A stretch of DNA of 64,000 bases, taken from contig RPFO01000165.1 of NCBI GenBank assembly GCA_009746045.1, positions 1,472,046 through 1,536,045 on the forward strand, read 5' to 3'. A model generated the notes under the pieces. It had not been told where the DNA came from. It saw nothing but the letters and a program-made list of their open reading frames with translations, and did not search any database. Positions 11,403-22,900 of this stretch are shown here, piece after piece; the first letter of the stretch is position 1; each line of letters starts with the position of its first letter. The stretch is from Mesostigma viride (lineage: Eukaryota; Streptophyta; Mesostigmatophyceae; Mesostigmatales; Mesostigmataceae). A program made the translations under genes and the position numbers.

Positions 11403-11584
11403 CCTGCGTTGGGTTTTATAGCCTGCGTTGGGCGACGCCAGCTGCTGTGCGATCATGACCGTGCGATCATAAGCATCCATTTTTCACGGAACGTATAATG
11501 CAACGGTGCTCTGGCTTGTTTCGTTAATTTGGTCGCTGCTCTCTGCGTCCTCTAACAGATTCCCATTCCCCTCTCAACTCCACG

Positions 11585-13146
11585 ATGTCGACGCCAACAC
11601 GCTGGAGGAGGGCCTCGGCGGAGTTGCCAGATCCCTCCACACCGAAGAAACAAAGCAAGAAAAGAGGATCGGGGAATTCGGCGGCCTCTCCGATATGCTT
11701 GGATTTCTCGCCTCAGCGCTCTTCCCCCGCGAGCAAGCCGCGGCTTGTGAGGACCCTGCCTCCTCTTCAGGCGGATCGAGCAAGTGCGAGTCTGCGCCTG
11801 TATTCTTAATGTCGGTAGCATTTTTTGGAAAGCATCGTCTAACATAACGACATTGTTTTGCGTGGCATTCGTACTTCAGGGAGAATTCGAAGGGCCTTTG
11901 AGGGATCGCACTGGTGAGTTGAGGAAGATCGAGAGCGTGGTCCGCCGGTGTCCCGAGCGACGTCTACCGAGCTGCCAGCTGTGATGGTATTGTGGTGACT
12001 TACTGGCGGTTAACTGTGCTTGTCTTTGTAGGCCTTTTCTGCAATTGGGTTTACTTTGCATCAGCCATTTACACATGCATTGCTAAATGTTACATGGGGT
12101 TGATTGGCCAGCCTTTGTAAGAGATGACCATAACTTGTTTTTTTGAAGGCATTGCTCTTCTGCCTGTTTCAATAATAGGTTGCCCATCATTCGCACCTAC
12201 AGTCCATCTCAACTACATCGTTCATTTTTTCTGTGTGTGATGGCAAGTTTGCATTTTACCATACCAATAATGCTCGCATCGCTTGCTAAGGAGTATGGTT
12301 CGCGGGTATTTTCACTCTGCATTATGAATGTAGGGGGGCACTGAGAGCATGTAAAGTGAGCAGGTATGCATCAAGGCTGAGTCGATGAGTTTTCCCAAAG
12401 TGGGTGTGCCCATGCCGCACCATGGTTTACACCCCACCTTCATCTGTTGGAAACTCGCGGGGTTTTTGTTCTGTTTACATGTTTACAGACACTTGGCGAA
12501 GTTTCTCAGAGATGTCTATTGGGTGTGGGGCAATTTGGTTTGCATTGCTGTGATGTCACATGGGACTGTGGTAATGATGAGTCACTTGGAGGGGGAAGCA
12601 AGTGTGCACACCCGCCATGGGTCGGTAGCGCCAGTATTGGATTCCTCTTCGTTATGGGGAGACATTCTTGTTACATGTCAGTCTAGTTTCATAATGGTGT
12701 TGTTCTTTGTGACAAATTGGCTACTTTCTCGCGTGCCACACACCCGTCTTGTCCATCGCTTGACTTGTGCCCTTGCTTGTGCACAATGATGCCACGTGCA
12801 TTGCCATTCCTCCACCCCTCCTTATTTCGCCATGCAGGCATTAGCTGCCGCCCTCTTTTATTTCCTCTCTCATTTCCTTTAAATGCTTAGGGCTTGATTT
12901 AGGATTCAGTCGTGTACAAGAACATCAGTGTCTAAATTTGATTGTGTCATGATTGCGTTTGCTGTTGCAGGTCAGGGTGGCTGGACGATTGCGAAGATGG
13001 ACAGCAGAAAGAGGGTTTGCGGCGGCAAGGGCGTGAACGCTAGTCACCATTGTCAGGTGAAACTTGAGAATGGGTACACATACCTTGCAATTGATTGCAG
13101 TACCTGGGTAAAGATTAATGATAAGCTGTCAAAAAGAAACCCAGGT
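11585..13146 (+). CDS. Candidate three-exon gene, basic N-terminus, function unknown
   Basis: A phase-consistent model: exon 1 is 11585-11746 (ATG, 54 codons, donor GTGAGG), exon 2 is 11880-11913 (acceptor TTCAG, donor GTGAGT), and exon 3 starts at 12971 (acceptor GTTGCAG). Exon 1 encodes a Ser/Pro/Lys-rich stretch (STPKKQSKKRGSGNSAAS, SPQRSSPASKPRL), typical of a disordered nuclear protein. Exon 3 reads as ordinary protein (WTIAKMDSRKRVCGG, LENGYTYLAIDCSTWVKIN). Its 3' limit is unclear: donors exist at TGG/GTAAAG near 13108 and CAG/GTCCG near 13144, or it may run to the TGA at 13192. Intron 2 is about 1.06 kb. A rival exon 1 frame (11506-11847) exists. No family is recognised; a cDNA would settle the model. 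Confidence 0.4.
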
Positions 13147-13199
13147 CCGTTTTTTTTTTTTTCAGCTCGGCATGTGCAAAGAATCCTGAGATGAGCCTG

Positions 13200-13639
13200 C
13201 ACTTGCCGGATGGTAAGGCCGTGCCTGCCTACTCCGGTTTATAAATGGCGCAATTTTGTTTTAGCGACCTTTGGGTCATTTGCATTTTGGGGCACAAGTT
13301 TGCATGGTATGGTATTTGATGATGCCAACTGGGATGTACCCTGAATAGGGCTGTATGCTCGTATGTACAACATAGAGTGGACACTCACTTCCATATTCCT
13401 CAACGACTCTAGAATTGTGGACAAGATAACGGCAGGTTTGAGCTACCATGGTCCGAATTCTTCCGCTGGTTGTATCTATAGTGATGGACTTTACAATGAA
13501 TCTATTTTAACAAAATCGTTGCATGAGCCGTTAATGAATATCCATTATCAAGTAATAGTTGTCAAGATCACTCAAAATTAAGTGGGACAAGTCTACTTCA
13601 AGGTCTTGCGTGTACGTAAGTACTTGCGTGTCATTAATT
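13200..13639. other. Spacer
   Basis: Nothing identifiable. It lies after the candidate exon 3 and before the LINE tail at 13640. Confidence 0.4.
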
Positions 13640-13881
13640 AATGACGGGAGGCACGCCAGATAGCTCCCCCTAGGGCAGCGAGCGGCTGCCTAGATAGATG
13701 TTGTAGTTAGAATGCTGTTAGATAGATGTAGTATGTAGCCAATGTAGATAGATTAGACCGGTAGGAATGTTTGCACCCATCCATCCATCCATCGGGGTTA
13801 ATGCTCCGTGACTCCCCAACGGGAGCACGAGTCTAATTAATTAATTAATTAATTAATTAATTAATTAATTAATTAATTAAG
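13640..13881 (+). repeat. LINE 3' end with (TAAT)n tail, RTE-like family
   Basis: Matches the 3' end of the LINE ending near 39630: CTCCCCCTAGGGCAGCG, (CATC)n, GGGGTTAATGCTCCGTG, then the ACTCCCCAACGGGAGCACG stem-loop and a long (TTAA)n run. No ORF is attached, so it is 5'-truncated. Confidence 0.75.
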
Positions 13882-13898
13882 GCATCGCCAACTGACAC

Positions 13899-13990
13899 CT
13901 ACAGTCCAACTGCAAAAGTTCTCCTTTCCGGGTTATTATGCTCATACATGTGACGCAGCCTACGTGTATTTATCAGAAATTAATTAAGTT
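13899..13990 (+). repeat. LINE 3'-terminal fragment of the CACGTGAC-hairpin family
   Basis: Diverged copy of 2985-3120: GGGTTATTATGCTCATACATGTGACGCAGCCTACGTGT followed by a TTAATTAA tail. It lies directly after another LINE tail, so the two probably inserted one into the other's (TTAA)n run. Confidence 0.45.
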
Positions 13991-14228
13991 GTCAGAAACT
14001 GTTATCCTCAAGAAAGGCAGCAAATGGACTAAATGCTGCCAACGGCCTGTACGCGAAAATATGCGAGAACTCACGGTAGCCAGAGAAATCAGGGTTCGAA
14101 CTAGCTACCAACTGGAACCTATGCCATAGATTCCGCTATAGGGCGATTTATCAACGAGGAAACTGGTCGGCGCGGGTCAGATATCTGGAGGGCTCTATGA
14201 CATATAGGGTTATATAAACATCACTTAA

Positions 14229-14263
14229 TATCAATGAGACAACCAGCACAGGCCAGAAATCTG
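14229..14263 (-). repeat. Tiny Penelope-like 3'-end fragment
   Basis: Starts ATCAATGAGACAACCAGCA and continues into CAGGCCAGAAATC, matching the ends at 11208, 19425 and 23978 with a few changes. It is a diverged 35-bp relic. Confidence 0.55.
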
Positions 14264-15177
14264 GATCGATGTGTCATTTATGACATGTTTGAGAAAATAA
14301 ATGCTTAATAACATCGTTTATCTATTACATCAATTGGTACCAAAAGCAAACTTGTCCAAATAGGGTACCGTGGGGTGGGGTGTGTGTGTGGGTGGGTGGG
14401 GGGGGGGGGGGGTTGGGGGGGGGGGAGCGACTTAAAATTTTCCACACCCATAGAACTTTGTCTCACTTAACATGACATCTCACACTGTATGAGGAAACAG
14501 ACACGGCTGTTTTCCAAGTCTGCCATTGGTCATCTTACTCCTAGGATGCCTCCGTAACATATGGCAATGACAATGGGACTGGTTATGCTTGGCAGAAACT
14601 GAAAACAGCAAGACATGTTGCCACTACGCATGTGCAAGCATAGCTCTGCCCTGTGCAACACATAAGCAAGGCTACTTGGAATACGTGCGAAGCTTGCTAT
14701 CTAGTGGACAGAAAATGCCCATGGTCTTCGGAAAAGCCTTGGATACCACTGTGGAGCTTTTCCCTGCATTCAATAGAAATAACTAAACATACATGTGCGC
14801 TTAAAAAATGCAAAAAATGCAACAGCACAACACAGTCGGCAATAACAGTCAAAGTAACCAACCCAACTTCCTATCCGAAAATAAATCAGAATTAGCATAG
14901 CCATGGTCCTATATTACATGTCAGAGGTCGATTTTAGAGACACTTTGGCTGCTAAGGTAGCAGAACAACCATAGTTACCCTGATGACCATGGCACTGCTG
15001 CGGCCACGCATGGCACTATTGCCTTTTCAGCAGTGGGCCAACGAAAGAAAATTGTGCCCGACAGCGTGCCATGAATAGACGCAATGGGTGATAGAGAGTG
15101 GCGTGATAGCTGGCTGATTTATTGGCTGATAGATTGGCTGGTTAACTGGCTGTTTGGTGGGCAGGTGGTTGGTTGGT
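14264..15177. other. Spacer with poly-G tract
   Basis: No gene recognised. GT- and G-rich low complexity occupies 14370-14427. Confidence 0.5.
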
Positions 15178-15330
15178 TGGTGGCGGGCGGGCGGGCGGGC
15201 GGCGGGCGGGCGGGCGGGCGGGCGGGCGGCCGGCGGGCGGGCGGGCGGGCGGGCGGGCGGGCGGCCGGGCGGGCGGGCGGCGGGCGGCGGGCGGGCGGGC
15301 GGGCGGGCGGGCGGGCGGGCGGGCGGGCAG
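15178..15330. repeat. (GGGC)n satellite
   Basis: About 35 GGGC tetranucleotides, with GGCC and GGCGGC interruptions. The plus strand is G-rich and could form quadruplexes. Poly-Arg/Gly/Ala frames through it are artefacts. It lies downstream of the donor at 15447 on the minus strand, so it may be intronic. Confidence 0.93.
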
Positions 15331-15448
15331 GTGGAGGTGGGTGATAAACTGAGGAAGAGCTGAATCATTAGAAGCCATCATCCCTAAGCATATGCCAGCA
15401 ATGTACAAAGTTCCCTCCCATGCCGTTATCCTGATCAATACAATTTAC

Positions 15449-16320
15449 CTTTGTGGTGATCATCAGAGTGAAGACGCCGTCATCGCCACGAGCAGGGTCT
15501 CCATCGCCGTACACGACCCCATCTCTGAGCCCTAATCTAGGCGTGCCATCCTCGTGCTCGGGGACGCCGAAGAAGTAAAAGGCATGATCATCCAGATCAT
15601 CGCGGCATAGCTTGCCCTGAATGTACACGCTCATTTTAACTGCAGCTCGTTGTTGTTGTTGCCATCCTCCCTGCGCATCCGCTTGCTCGCATTCTGACAC
15701 TGGCCAAGCGAAGACAGCGGCATGTCGGGATTCTGGGTTCGAAAGAGATTGCGAGCAGCGCTCGGTTGAAGCCCTGCGTCGACCATCAAAGGTTTCAGCT
15801 TCTCCTTCAGCTCTTTGGTGAATTTCACAATCTTCTGAGGAGTGGGCACTGAGCCTCCTGGGGCATCATCCGGCAATGCGTGTGGAGCATCGCGGAGCGT
15901 GTACATCCCGGTCTTCAACGTGGCATGACACACAAGATACTTGACAAGGAACGGGCACTGGTAGTCCTCAGTGCCGAGCTCCTGGCTCTCGCTGTGCAGC
16001 TTTTCAGCGCTGGATTCGGGGCTGCCACCAAGCAGCTGTTCGTCGGTGCCATCACGGAGAATTTCGTCACCGCCAGCAAGGTCGGCTTCACGGCCGCCCT
16101 CGTTGATTACATCGAGACAGCGGGTGCAGCTGCACGTCCGCGTCGCATACCGCATCTTGTGGGAAGGGCCTCCTGGCGGGCAAAGTGTGCAGTTATGATT
16201 GTTGCTCTTGTTGATAGGGCCGTTGCGGGATACCACGCGTGAATAAGCATCAGCTCGCTCCCTGGCCGTTGCATAATCCACTGATGGAGGCAGCGCAGAC
16301 AAAAATTCTGCGTGCTGCAA
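15449..16320 (-). CDS. Candidate exon(s) of a Cys-rich, possibly transposon-derived protein
   Basis: On the minus strand the frame from 16320 to 15631 has no ATG at its start. It encodes TARERADAYSRVVSRNG, a Cys cluster (CTLCPPGG, then CSCTRCLD), CPFLVKYLVCH, and a helical part (KELKEKLKPLMVDAGLQPS). A second frame, overlapping it at 15631-15700, continues with ordinary protein (DDLDDHAFYFFGVPEHEDG, GVFTLMITTK) to a clean donor, ACAAAG/GTAAAT, at 15447-15448. Either a one-base indel or a missed intron lies near 15630-15700. The Cys cluster suggests a zinc-binding domain. Some DNA-transposon proteins look like this, but I cannot name the family. Confidence 0.4.
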
Positions 16321-16371
16321 CTGCTCATGTTCGTCCCACTCATAACATCAATGATGCAATTTGTACTATAG

Positions 16372-18141
16372 TGTCCATGTTACCAAGAAAAGTCCTTATT
16401 TTAGGACCAGTTTGAATTAAAAAATATATGTGCAAACATCAAATTTCGACCCTGGCATTTTTACCACTGACAGATAACACACTTTTTGAATTTTGGACAA
16501 AAACCTGGGTTCAAATAATTACATTTAGTGCCTGAATGGACCCTGGCCCATGGCAGGCCTCAAACCGCGAATTTGGTCAAAATGAGAATTTAGGACCAAT
16601 AGGACCAATTAGTGTCAACGCATGACCATGCTATCCACACGGTCCCTTGAGCATCTTACAAGCGCTAGGGGACCCTACGAGGCCTTGGGATGGCGGGGCA
16701 GCGTATAACAAGGCCATACCCTGCTGTGGCTGCCTCTATATATACGCGTGCTTAACGGTGTCACAGATGGTGCAGGTAATGCAATATACGGTTGCATGGT
16801 TGCTGAGGTTGCCCGGCTTGAACATGGCCCACCCCTTGCGGTAAACTTTCTCTAAGCATATGCCAAACCTTCTTTGACATCACGGACATGCTGGCCACCA
16901 CCCAGCGATGAAAAAACATTGCATTTGCATTGCAACTAACACATGAATGCAGCCAAATCAAGTTACAGAACAACGTTGTGCTAACATGCAACGCTTTGTG
17001 AGTGAATTCAGGGTGCATGTAACACGTAAACCATACTGTATATACTGTCTGAGAACACCCTGAACGACTGCAGGCCATAGGACCATGGTTTATAACTAAC
17101 ACATGAGTAAAACTGCTCTTACGCATGTGTGTTTTAGCTGCAGCGGACGACGAAGATAGAGACGTAAAAAATTGTATGACGTAAACCAACTATGTGTGAC
17201 AGTTATGTGCACAGAGAGCGTCCCCTCTTTTTAGGCATAGCTGGCTGACTCAAAACACCACGACAGCGTTGCCAGTTACACTCATGATCTAGGGCACCCC
17301 GGCACGTACCTGCTACTTACGTCGCCTCATTCCAGATGGTTGCAAAAAAGTCGCTGAAATCCGCAGCGAGGTCAGCTTTCCGAGAGCTGAGCGCACCAAA
17401 GCTGGCCAACCGGTTCGAAAATGATATAAACCACGCTTGTGATGCGTTCTAGGTCCAAGAAATACCGAAAGTGAAGACCTATAAGGTGCGCTCGCTGCCC
17501 AGCCTGAACGTCCCTAAAACATGGTCGACAATGGAAATCGGGCAAGAATATCACAGCCCAGGCGCTCCCATGTCAAATACTCCGTTTCTAAACTCCAGAC
17601 TATTATCAAAATCGTCCACAAAAATTTCCTGGCTTGATTCGCACCACCATTGCTAATACACTAACATGTTTGTGCCAAAATCGACCCTCCGCGAGCAGGC
17701 GATCTGCGACCCATTTGTGATGTGCCGCTGTGCTACAGCGCTACACATAAAAACTTGCGCAGAAAATTTCACAGCCTTTAAGCATAACTAACGACCTTTC
17801 GTTTTTGCTACTGGTCGCCCGAAATGATGAACGCACGTGAAAACGCCGGCCACGATTGTCAGGTCGCCATATCCACCTCAGATCATTCCCGCACCCACTT
17901 TTTCGCTCCAAAATCGGTTATATTTTTGGTCGAGGTACCTACTTTCCCGCCATTATACCCGGTACCCGGGCACGGAATCCGGGTACCATGTGCCGGTACC
18001 ACGGGTCGGGTACATCATGCCGGGTACGGTCCACATGGGGTACGGTCCATATAGTGACCCCCCCCCCGGTACCTCGGTTATAGTAAATTGGTCCTTAATT
18101 TAGGACTTTGTCCTAAATTAAGGACCGTGGTATGGCTAACA
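16372..18141. mobile_element. 1770-bp mobile element, copy 1 (TG..CA ends, 4-bp TSD)
   Basis: Nearly identical to 24709-26478, and exactly the same length. It begins TGTCCATGTTACC and ends ATGGCTAACA, with ATAG on both sides (16368-16371 and 18142-18145). The ends are weakly inverted: TACCA is 10 bases in on both sides, followed by GTCCTTA and TTTAGGAC blocks. At the right end lies a perfect 17-bp hairpin (GGTCCTTAATTTAGGAC, TTT loop). Before it is a run of GGGTAC/GGTACC motifs (about 17932-18075). There are no long open frames. TG..CA with a 4-bp duplication would fit a solo LTR; the terminal and subterminal repeats would fit a non-autonomous DNA transposon. Confidence 0.85.
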
Positions 18142-18649
18142 ATAGGCTTTCCTATTCTAGCCCGCAAATGTCCCGACTGATAGCAATGCCATTAAAAAGC
18201 CAAAGCTACGTAGCTTCGTCGGTTCACTGGCGTCACAATCCGCTATTCTAAGTATTCAGGAAGGCTCGCACAACAGCAGCCATCGACGCGGAAAAAGGCC
18301 TTAAAGAGTGCGCGATGAATTTATGAAATAATACAGAGGTACTCAAGTGTACCGGCCGCCATCTCGCCAGCTGCTTATTGCTTAATATTCTTTTCTTTCA
18401 GTACTCAGGTAAACTGGTAAAGGAATAAATCCCAGCACTCCTGACTGATCGAAGCCCTGGCCAGTCACGCAGGTCGCAGGCTGGCCGGTCTGCAAGCAGG
18501 TTTGCTTATTCTTCTGGCTGACACAACAGTGAAAAATTCCGCTTATGCTGCCCGATTTCACCTTTGGCGACTAGGGATTCGCCTTTGGCGACTGGGAACC
18601 CATTTCTTTGGCGACTCCGGCCTTCCCCTCGTCTGTTCGGAACAGTGTC

Positions 18650-19424
18650 TGTTGTTTACAAAAACTCGTTCCGGAAATGCACGACCTAGCCATGGCGGCT
18701 TGCGCCCATGCATGCAGTTTACGTTTGCGGACGATTGAGCTGGTCAAACTCAGGAAGTAGATTTCTTATTTCTTAAAGATGACACAGGCAAAATTTTAGC
18801 TCGCGGAGATGCGATTTACCAGGTGTCGGCACTGCTCTTGGTGGAAAAAACTGCGATCAGGCAGGCTGACGGAATTGATGACTAAAACTGCTTTCCGGCG
18901 CAGGTCGAAGGGTTTATATGCTTCTTTCTACAAATTATCATGCATTTTCGTAGAATTAAGTCAGTGGCAGTAAAGATTTGATGATTTCAAGCACTCTGTC
19001 ACGTCATGCTTTGTGTGCCGGCAAGTGTCACTTTTGCGGGCACCGCCTGGGCCAAGGTAACGCCATCCGTGAACGGTAAAGCTGAAATATCGTTGCCTCA
19101 TCGTTTTTTGATGTTCTTGAATGAGTTTAAGCTTGCGAGGCGTTGTCAGTTTCGAGTCTTGATGCGCTTTCTTGACCGTTTCCTGCCCCTCTCTAAAGCC
19201 CCCTTTTTTGATAATGTTACCAGGCATTTGCCTTACCCTAGTGTAATTGTGCAGGTTTTTAGGCGCTTAATGGGTTTAAATACCTTGATAGATGTTAGTT
19301 CTTCTTTTGCTACGTTCATACTGCATGATTGTGTGGCCATGGGCTGCGTCAAGCGTGCTTTCGAGCTTACACTTGTGAGTGAAAAGTCTTGGTGATAAAC
19401 CACTGTCATAATGTGCCAGCAAGT
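18650..19424 (+). repeat. Relic of the TTAA-element family, left part
   Basis: Shares blocks with the interior of the TTAA element at 37399-39096, including GGCGGCTTGCGCCCA and CCGCCTGGGCCAAGGTAACG. The match runs up to the Penelope-like 3' end at 19425 and seems to resume at 26900-27540. The relic was therefore probably split by the Penelope-like insertion. Confidence 0.5.
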
Positions 19425-19983
19425 ATCAAAGAGACAACCAGCGCAGGCCAGAAATCGGGAGAATCCGGACCATGGTAGCTCGAGCCTGCCGTTATCTTTT
19501 CCGCGTTTTCGAGTCGTTCAGGATGATGAAGATGAATGGTGATGGAAATGTGTATCCTTGTGCATTGAAATTATGGCTGGCTTACGTGTGGAGCGACTAG
19601 ATGACCTAGACGGTGGGGCCGGAAACAGCATGCTTGATCAGGGCGTGTGTTTCTAGCCTAACTGGCCGGGAGTGTCTAGTGGTGAGCACCAGTTGCTGCG
19701 ATCGCTCTCCCACCATTTACGAGGAAATACCCGCAAATGGAAAACCACTGAAAAGGTCTAGCTAGTCAGTCATCACGTTAGCCATGCCATGATTCCAAAC
19801 GTCCAAGAACTGCACACGGTGCAAAGGCAAAAAGCCGGAGGACAGCACTTTCAAATGTGCGGCGGGAACCAAAAGCCCGCGGATGCCAGAAAACATCGTG
19901 TTGCGGCAGCGACGCGACGATGTGGACAACGAATCCAGTGCCAAGCTCGGAACGGCCGCAAAGGAGATCTGGCATCACAGGGT

Positions 19984-22900
19984 TCAGATGTGCGGAGATA
20001 CTATGCGATCCAGCCGGTCCACGACCTGTTTGTAGAGCTTGTGCCAAGGGGCAGCACCGAACAGATGTGGGTGACGTTGCAAAAAACATCGGACTTGACG
20101 GAGCATAATGGCTCGGTCATAGTCTTTGACCAATAAACGCTGCAAGAGTTCAACAAGAGTCGTGATGAAATCAACACGATAAGAACAAAGACGGGAAAAA
20201 CGATGTAACTGAGAAAGAACAACACCATATTTTGCTGTGTGGGAAAGGAGACTGTGAATATCGGGGTAACGAATAAAAGGAATTTGCTGGTATTTAGGAT
20301 CCTTGCGCTTATCATAGACAGCCGTACGCCAGCCCTTCTTGTTATGGGTAATGTTAAGATCGAGGTAATTGCAATGAGTATCCTCCGACGTGAGCTTTAA
20401 TGTGAGGGACGCTTGCGGGTAGATGCCAGGCAGACCAGCGGTGATATACAAATGGGTTGCGAAATCAGGGTTGTCGAAAGCGATGACATCATCAATGTAT
20501 CGACATGTATGGATAAAACGCCTGATGAGAACATCATCGTTTGAGGCAATGAGATTCTCCATGAATGCAAGCTCATAAGTGTATAGATAGAGGTTTGCAA
20601 GGAGCCCGGCACAGTTAGTGCCCATAGGGATGCCGATAGCTTGTTGGTATACATTGCCCGCAAAACAGATGAAGGTGTTATCAACAAGATAAGAGATCCA
20701 ATGGACAAGGTCAGCCTTCGTGATAATATAATTATAACCATCCCGCACGATAGCACCTGCCGCGATCCCTGAGAGCCACGTTGCCGTGGGCTTGGTCTGA
20801 GAAACACGCACGTGCAGGTGGTTGCGCCCGTGAGGCCTACGTGCATACAGACGAGTAAGGAGGCTATCTAAACGAGCTTTCAAATCGTGCAAATCTAGTG
20901 TGGTATATAGAGTGGTGAAATCATAGGTGGCTATGGGCATAGGTATACGTTTCTCTGCTGCTGTCTTAGAACGGCTAAGGGCGGCAAGGCGTAGGCGTAC
21001 TTGGGCTGAGTCTATGACGATCCAACTACCAGCGCATTCATACCCGGCATTCGACAGCACCTCCACCCATAATGCATTGGCTTCGGGGAGAAGAGCATTC
21101 AAAGCATGGCAGATGAGTTTCGAGAGAGGCATCAGTGGGGCTGAATGCGACGCAGCAATGGTGCGCAAAGCAACAGGAGTTTTGTGCAGCTTAAGAGTGA
21201 GATACAGATATGGGAACGTAGTGGTGGTGGCGCGTCGCTGCCGCTTAAGGAATGCCCGAGCAAAAATGTTTTGGCTGTGCAGAAAAGCCCGATGAGCAGC
21301 AGTGATACTGGCGGTGGACTGTGCACGCTGAACATAGGTAGGGCTGGACGCCAACTCGTGTTGCAAAGTAGCAAGGTAGTGCTTCTTGCATATGAAAGCA
21401 AAGTTGTTGGCACTCTTGTCAACACACGTGATGATAAAGTCCTGCTTGAAGTGGTCAAGAAGTGCTTTATCTGTGGTGTTGAGCCAGGTGGTGCGGTGGA
21501 CCTGCTGGAGACGGTAATCAAGCCTGGTGAGACGTGCATTGCATTCGTGAATGACGGCGCGAAACCACGGTTCCATGGCAAGGGGAGCAAGCTGTAGGTC
21601 CGTGCTCATGGCATTGCAGAATTTGCGCAGTGATGTGGAGAGCAGTGCATTCACCTCTTTGGCACACGTGCGCTGGACCCACGGCCGAAACTTGGTGCCT
21701 TTGGCAAAAAGGTCTACAAGCGTGTGGCTCGGCAGGATGCTGAGGTCAGCGGTCATGACGTGCTGTGAGGTGGGATCAAGGTACTTGAAATACCGTTGTT
21801 GTTGGCAGGGGCAGGGCCCTGCCAAGATGGTGGCCAGCTCGGTGGGCGTTGTATCGCGGCTGACCTTCCCGTTGCTGAAAACCATTTGTCCCAAGGTGGG
21901 AGAGTAATGCCAGGCGGCAATGGGAGTGCCGAAAGTGTTGCGCACCACGAGCGGCATCGCAGCCTGCACTTGCGGCAAATGCAGAATGTGTGGCAAACAC
22001 AGCTCATCCATCGCAGCATGAATGAAAGGTGAGATCAGCAAACGGCGCGGACGCAGTGCATCTGCATTCCCATTGACACGGTGCCGAATGATACGTGAGA
22101 GAAGGCCTCGCAGACTAGTGGCATGGGAGCGGGGGACTTGCAGATCAGCTGGGGAGCACGACCCGACGGCAATGTGTAAGCTGGTAAGCTTCTTCAAGCT
22201 GCAGGCTTCGAGATAGGATGCATGAAAGTTGCCGCGTTGCATAAGCCGAGACATGTGACGTAAGCAGCGGAGACTGGTGGAGTAAAGGGAAGGATCGGTG
22301 GACACATGTGTGGAAGGTGGAGGGGCCGGGGTGACGCTGGGGGGATAGGGGCGATATGGGTGGAGATTGTGCTTCAGACGCCAGGCACGGATGAACATAA
22401 GAGGGCGGGGACGGAGGGGAGGCGGGCGGCGGCGAGACCGAGCTTTGAAACTCTTGCCTTCAATGCAAAAACCGTGGGGCAGAAATGCATGTAACATTCG
22501 TTTCCAAAACGTTTCCCGATGCCCTGCGGCTTTGCGAAAAGCGGCGCCGGTAAAGGTGCCGGGGACATGTTCCAAGGGGACGACTCGCCAATCCCACCAC
22601 CCGTATTGGGCCATGGCGCCATGTAGGGGGGTGTCGTCGTTGGCGGCAGGGCGGCCAATATGAAGGCGGCGTGCCGCTCGGACATGTTCCTGAAAACGCG
22701 TCCAGGCATCCCGTTGCGTCTGGCCAACGTAGATACGCTGAGGGTACCTGCGGTTGTAAATGGCATAAATGACGCGATGGGTGCTTACGGGGTGTGGGCG
22801 AGTGGAGTTGGTAAGCGACAAATGCGTGCGCTGTAAGCGCCGGAGGCGACGTAGAGTATGGTCATCCTTGCAGTGATGGTTATGGCGCGTGTTGATGCGA

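Noticed and set aside
15084-15438. Arg/Pro/Ala-rich frames
   Set aside because: Generated by the (GGGC)n satellite.
16761-17189. 142-codon minus-strand frame in the 1770-bp element, repeated at 25098-25526
   Set aside because: No domain and odd composition. Its repetition only reflects the two element copies.
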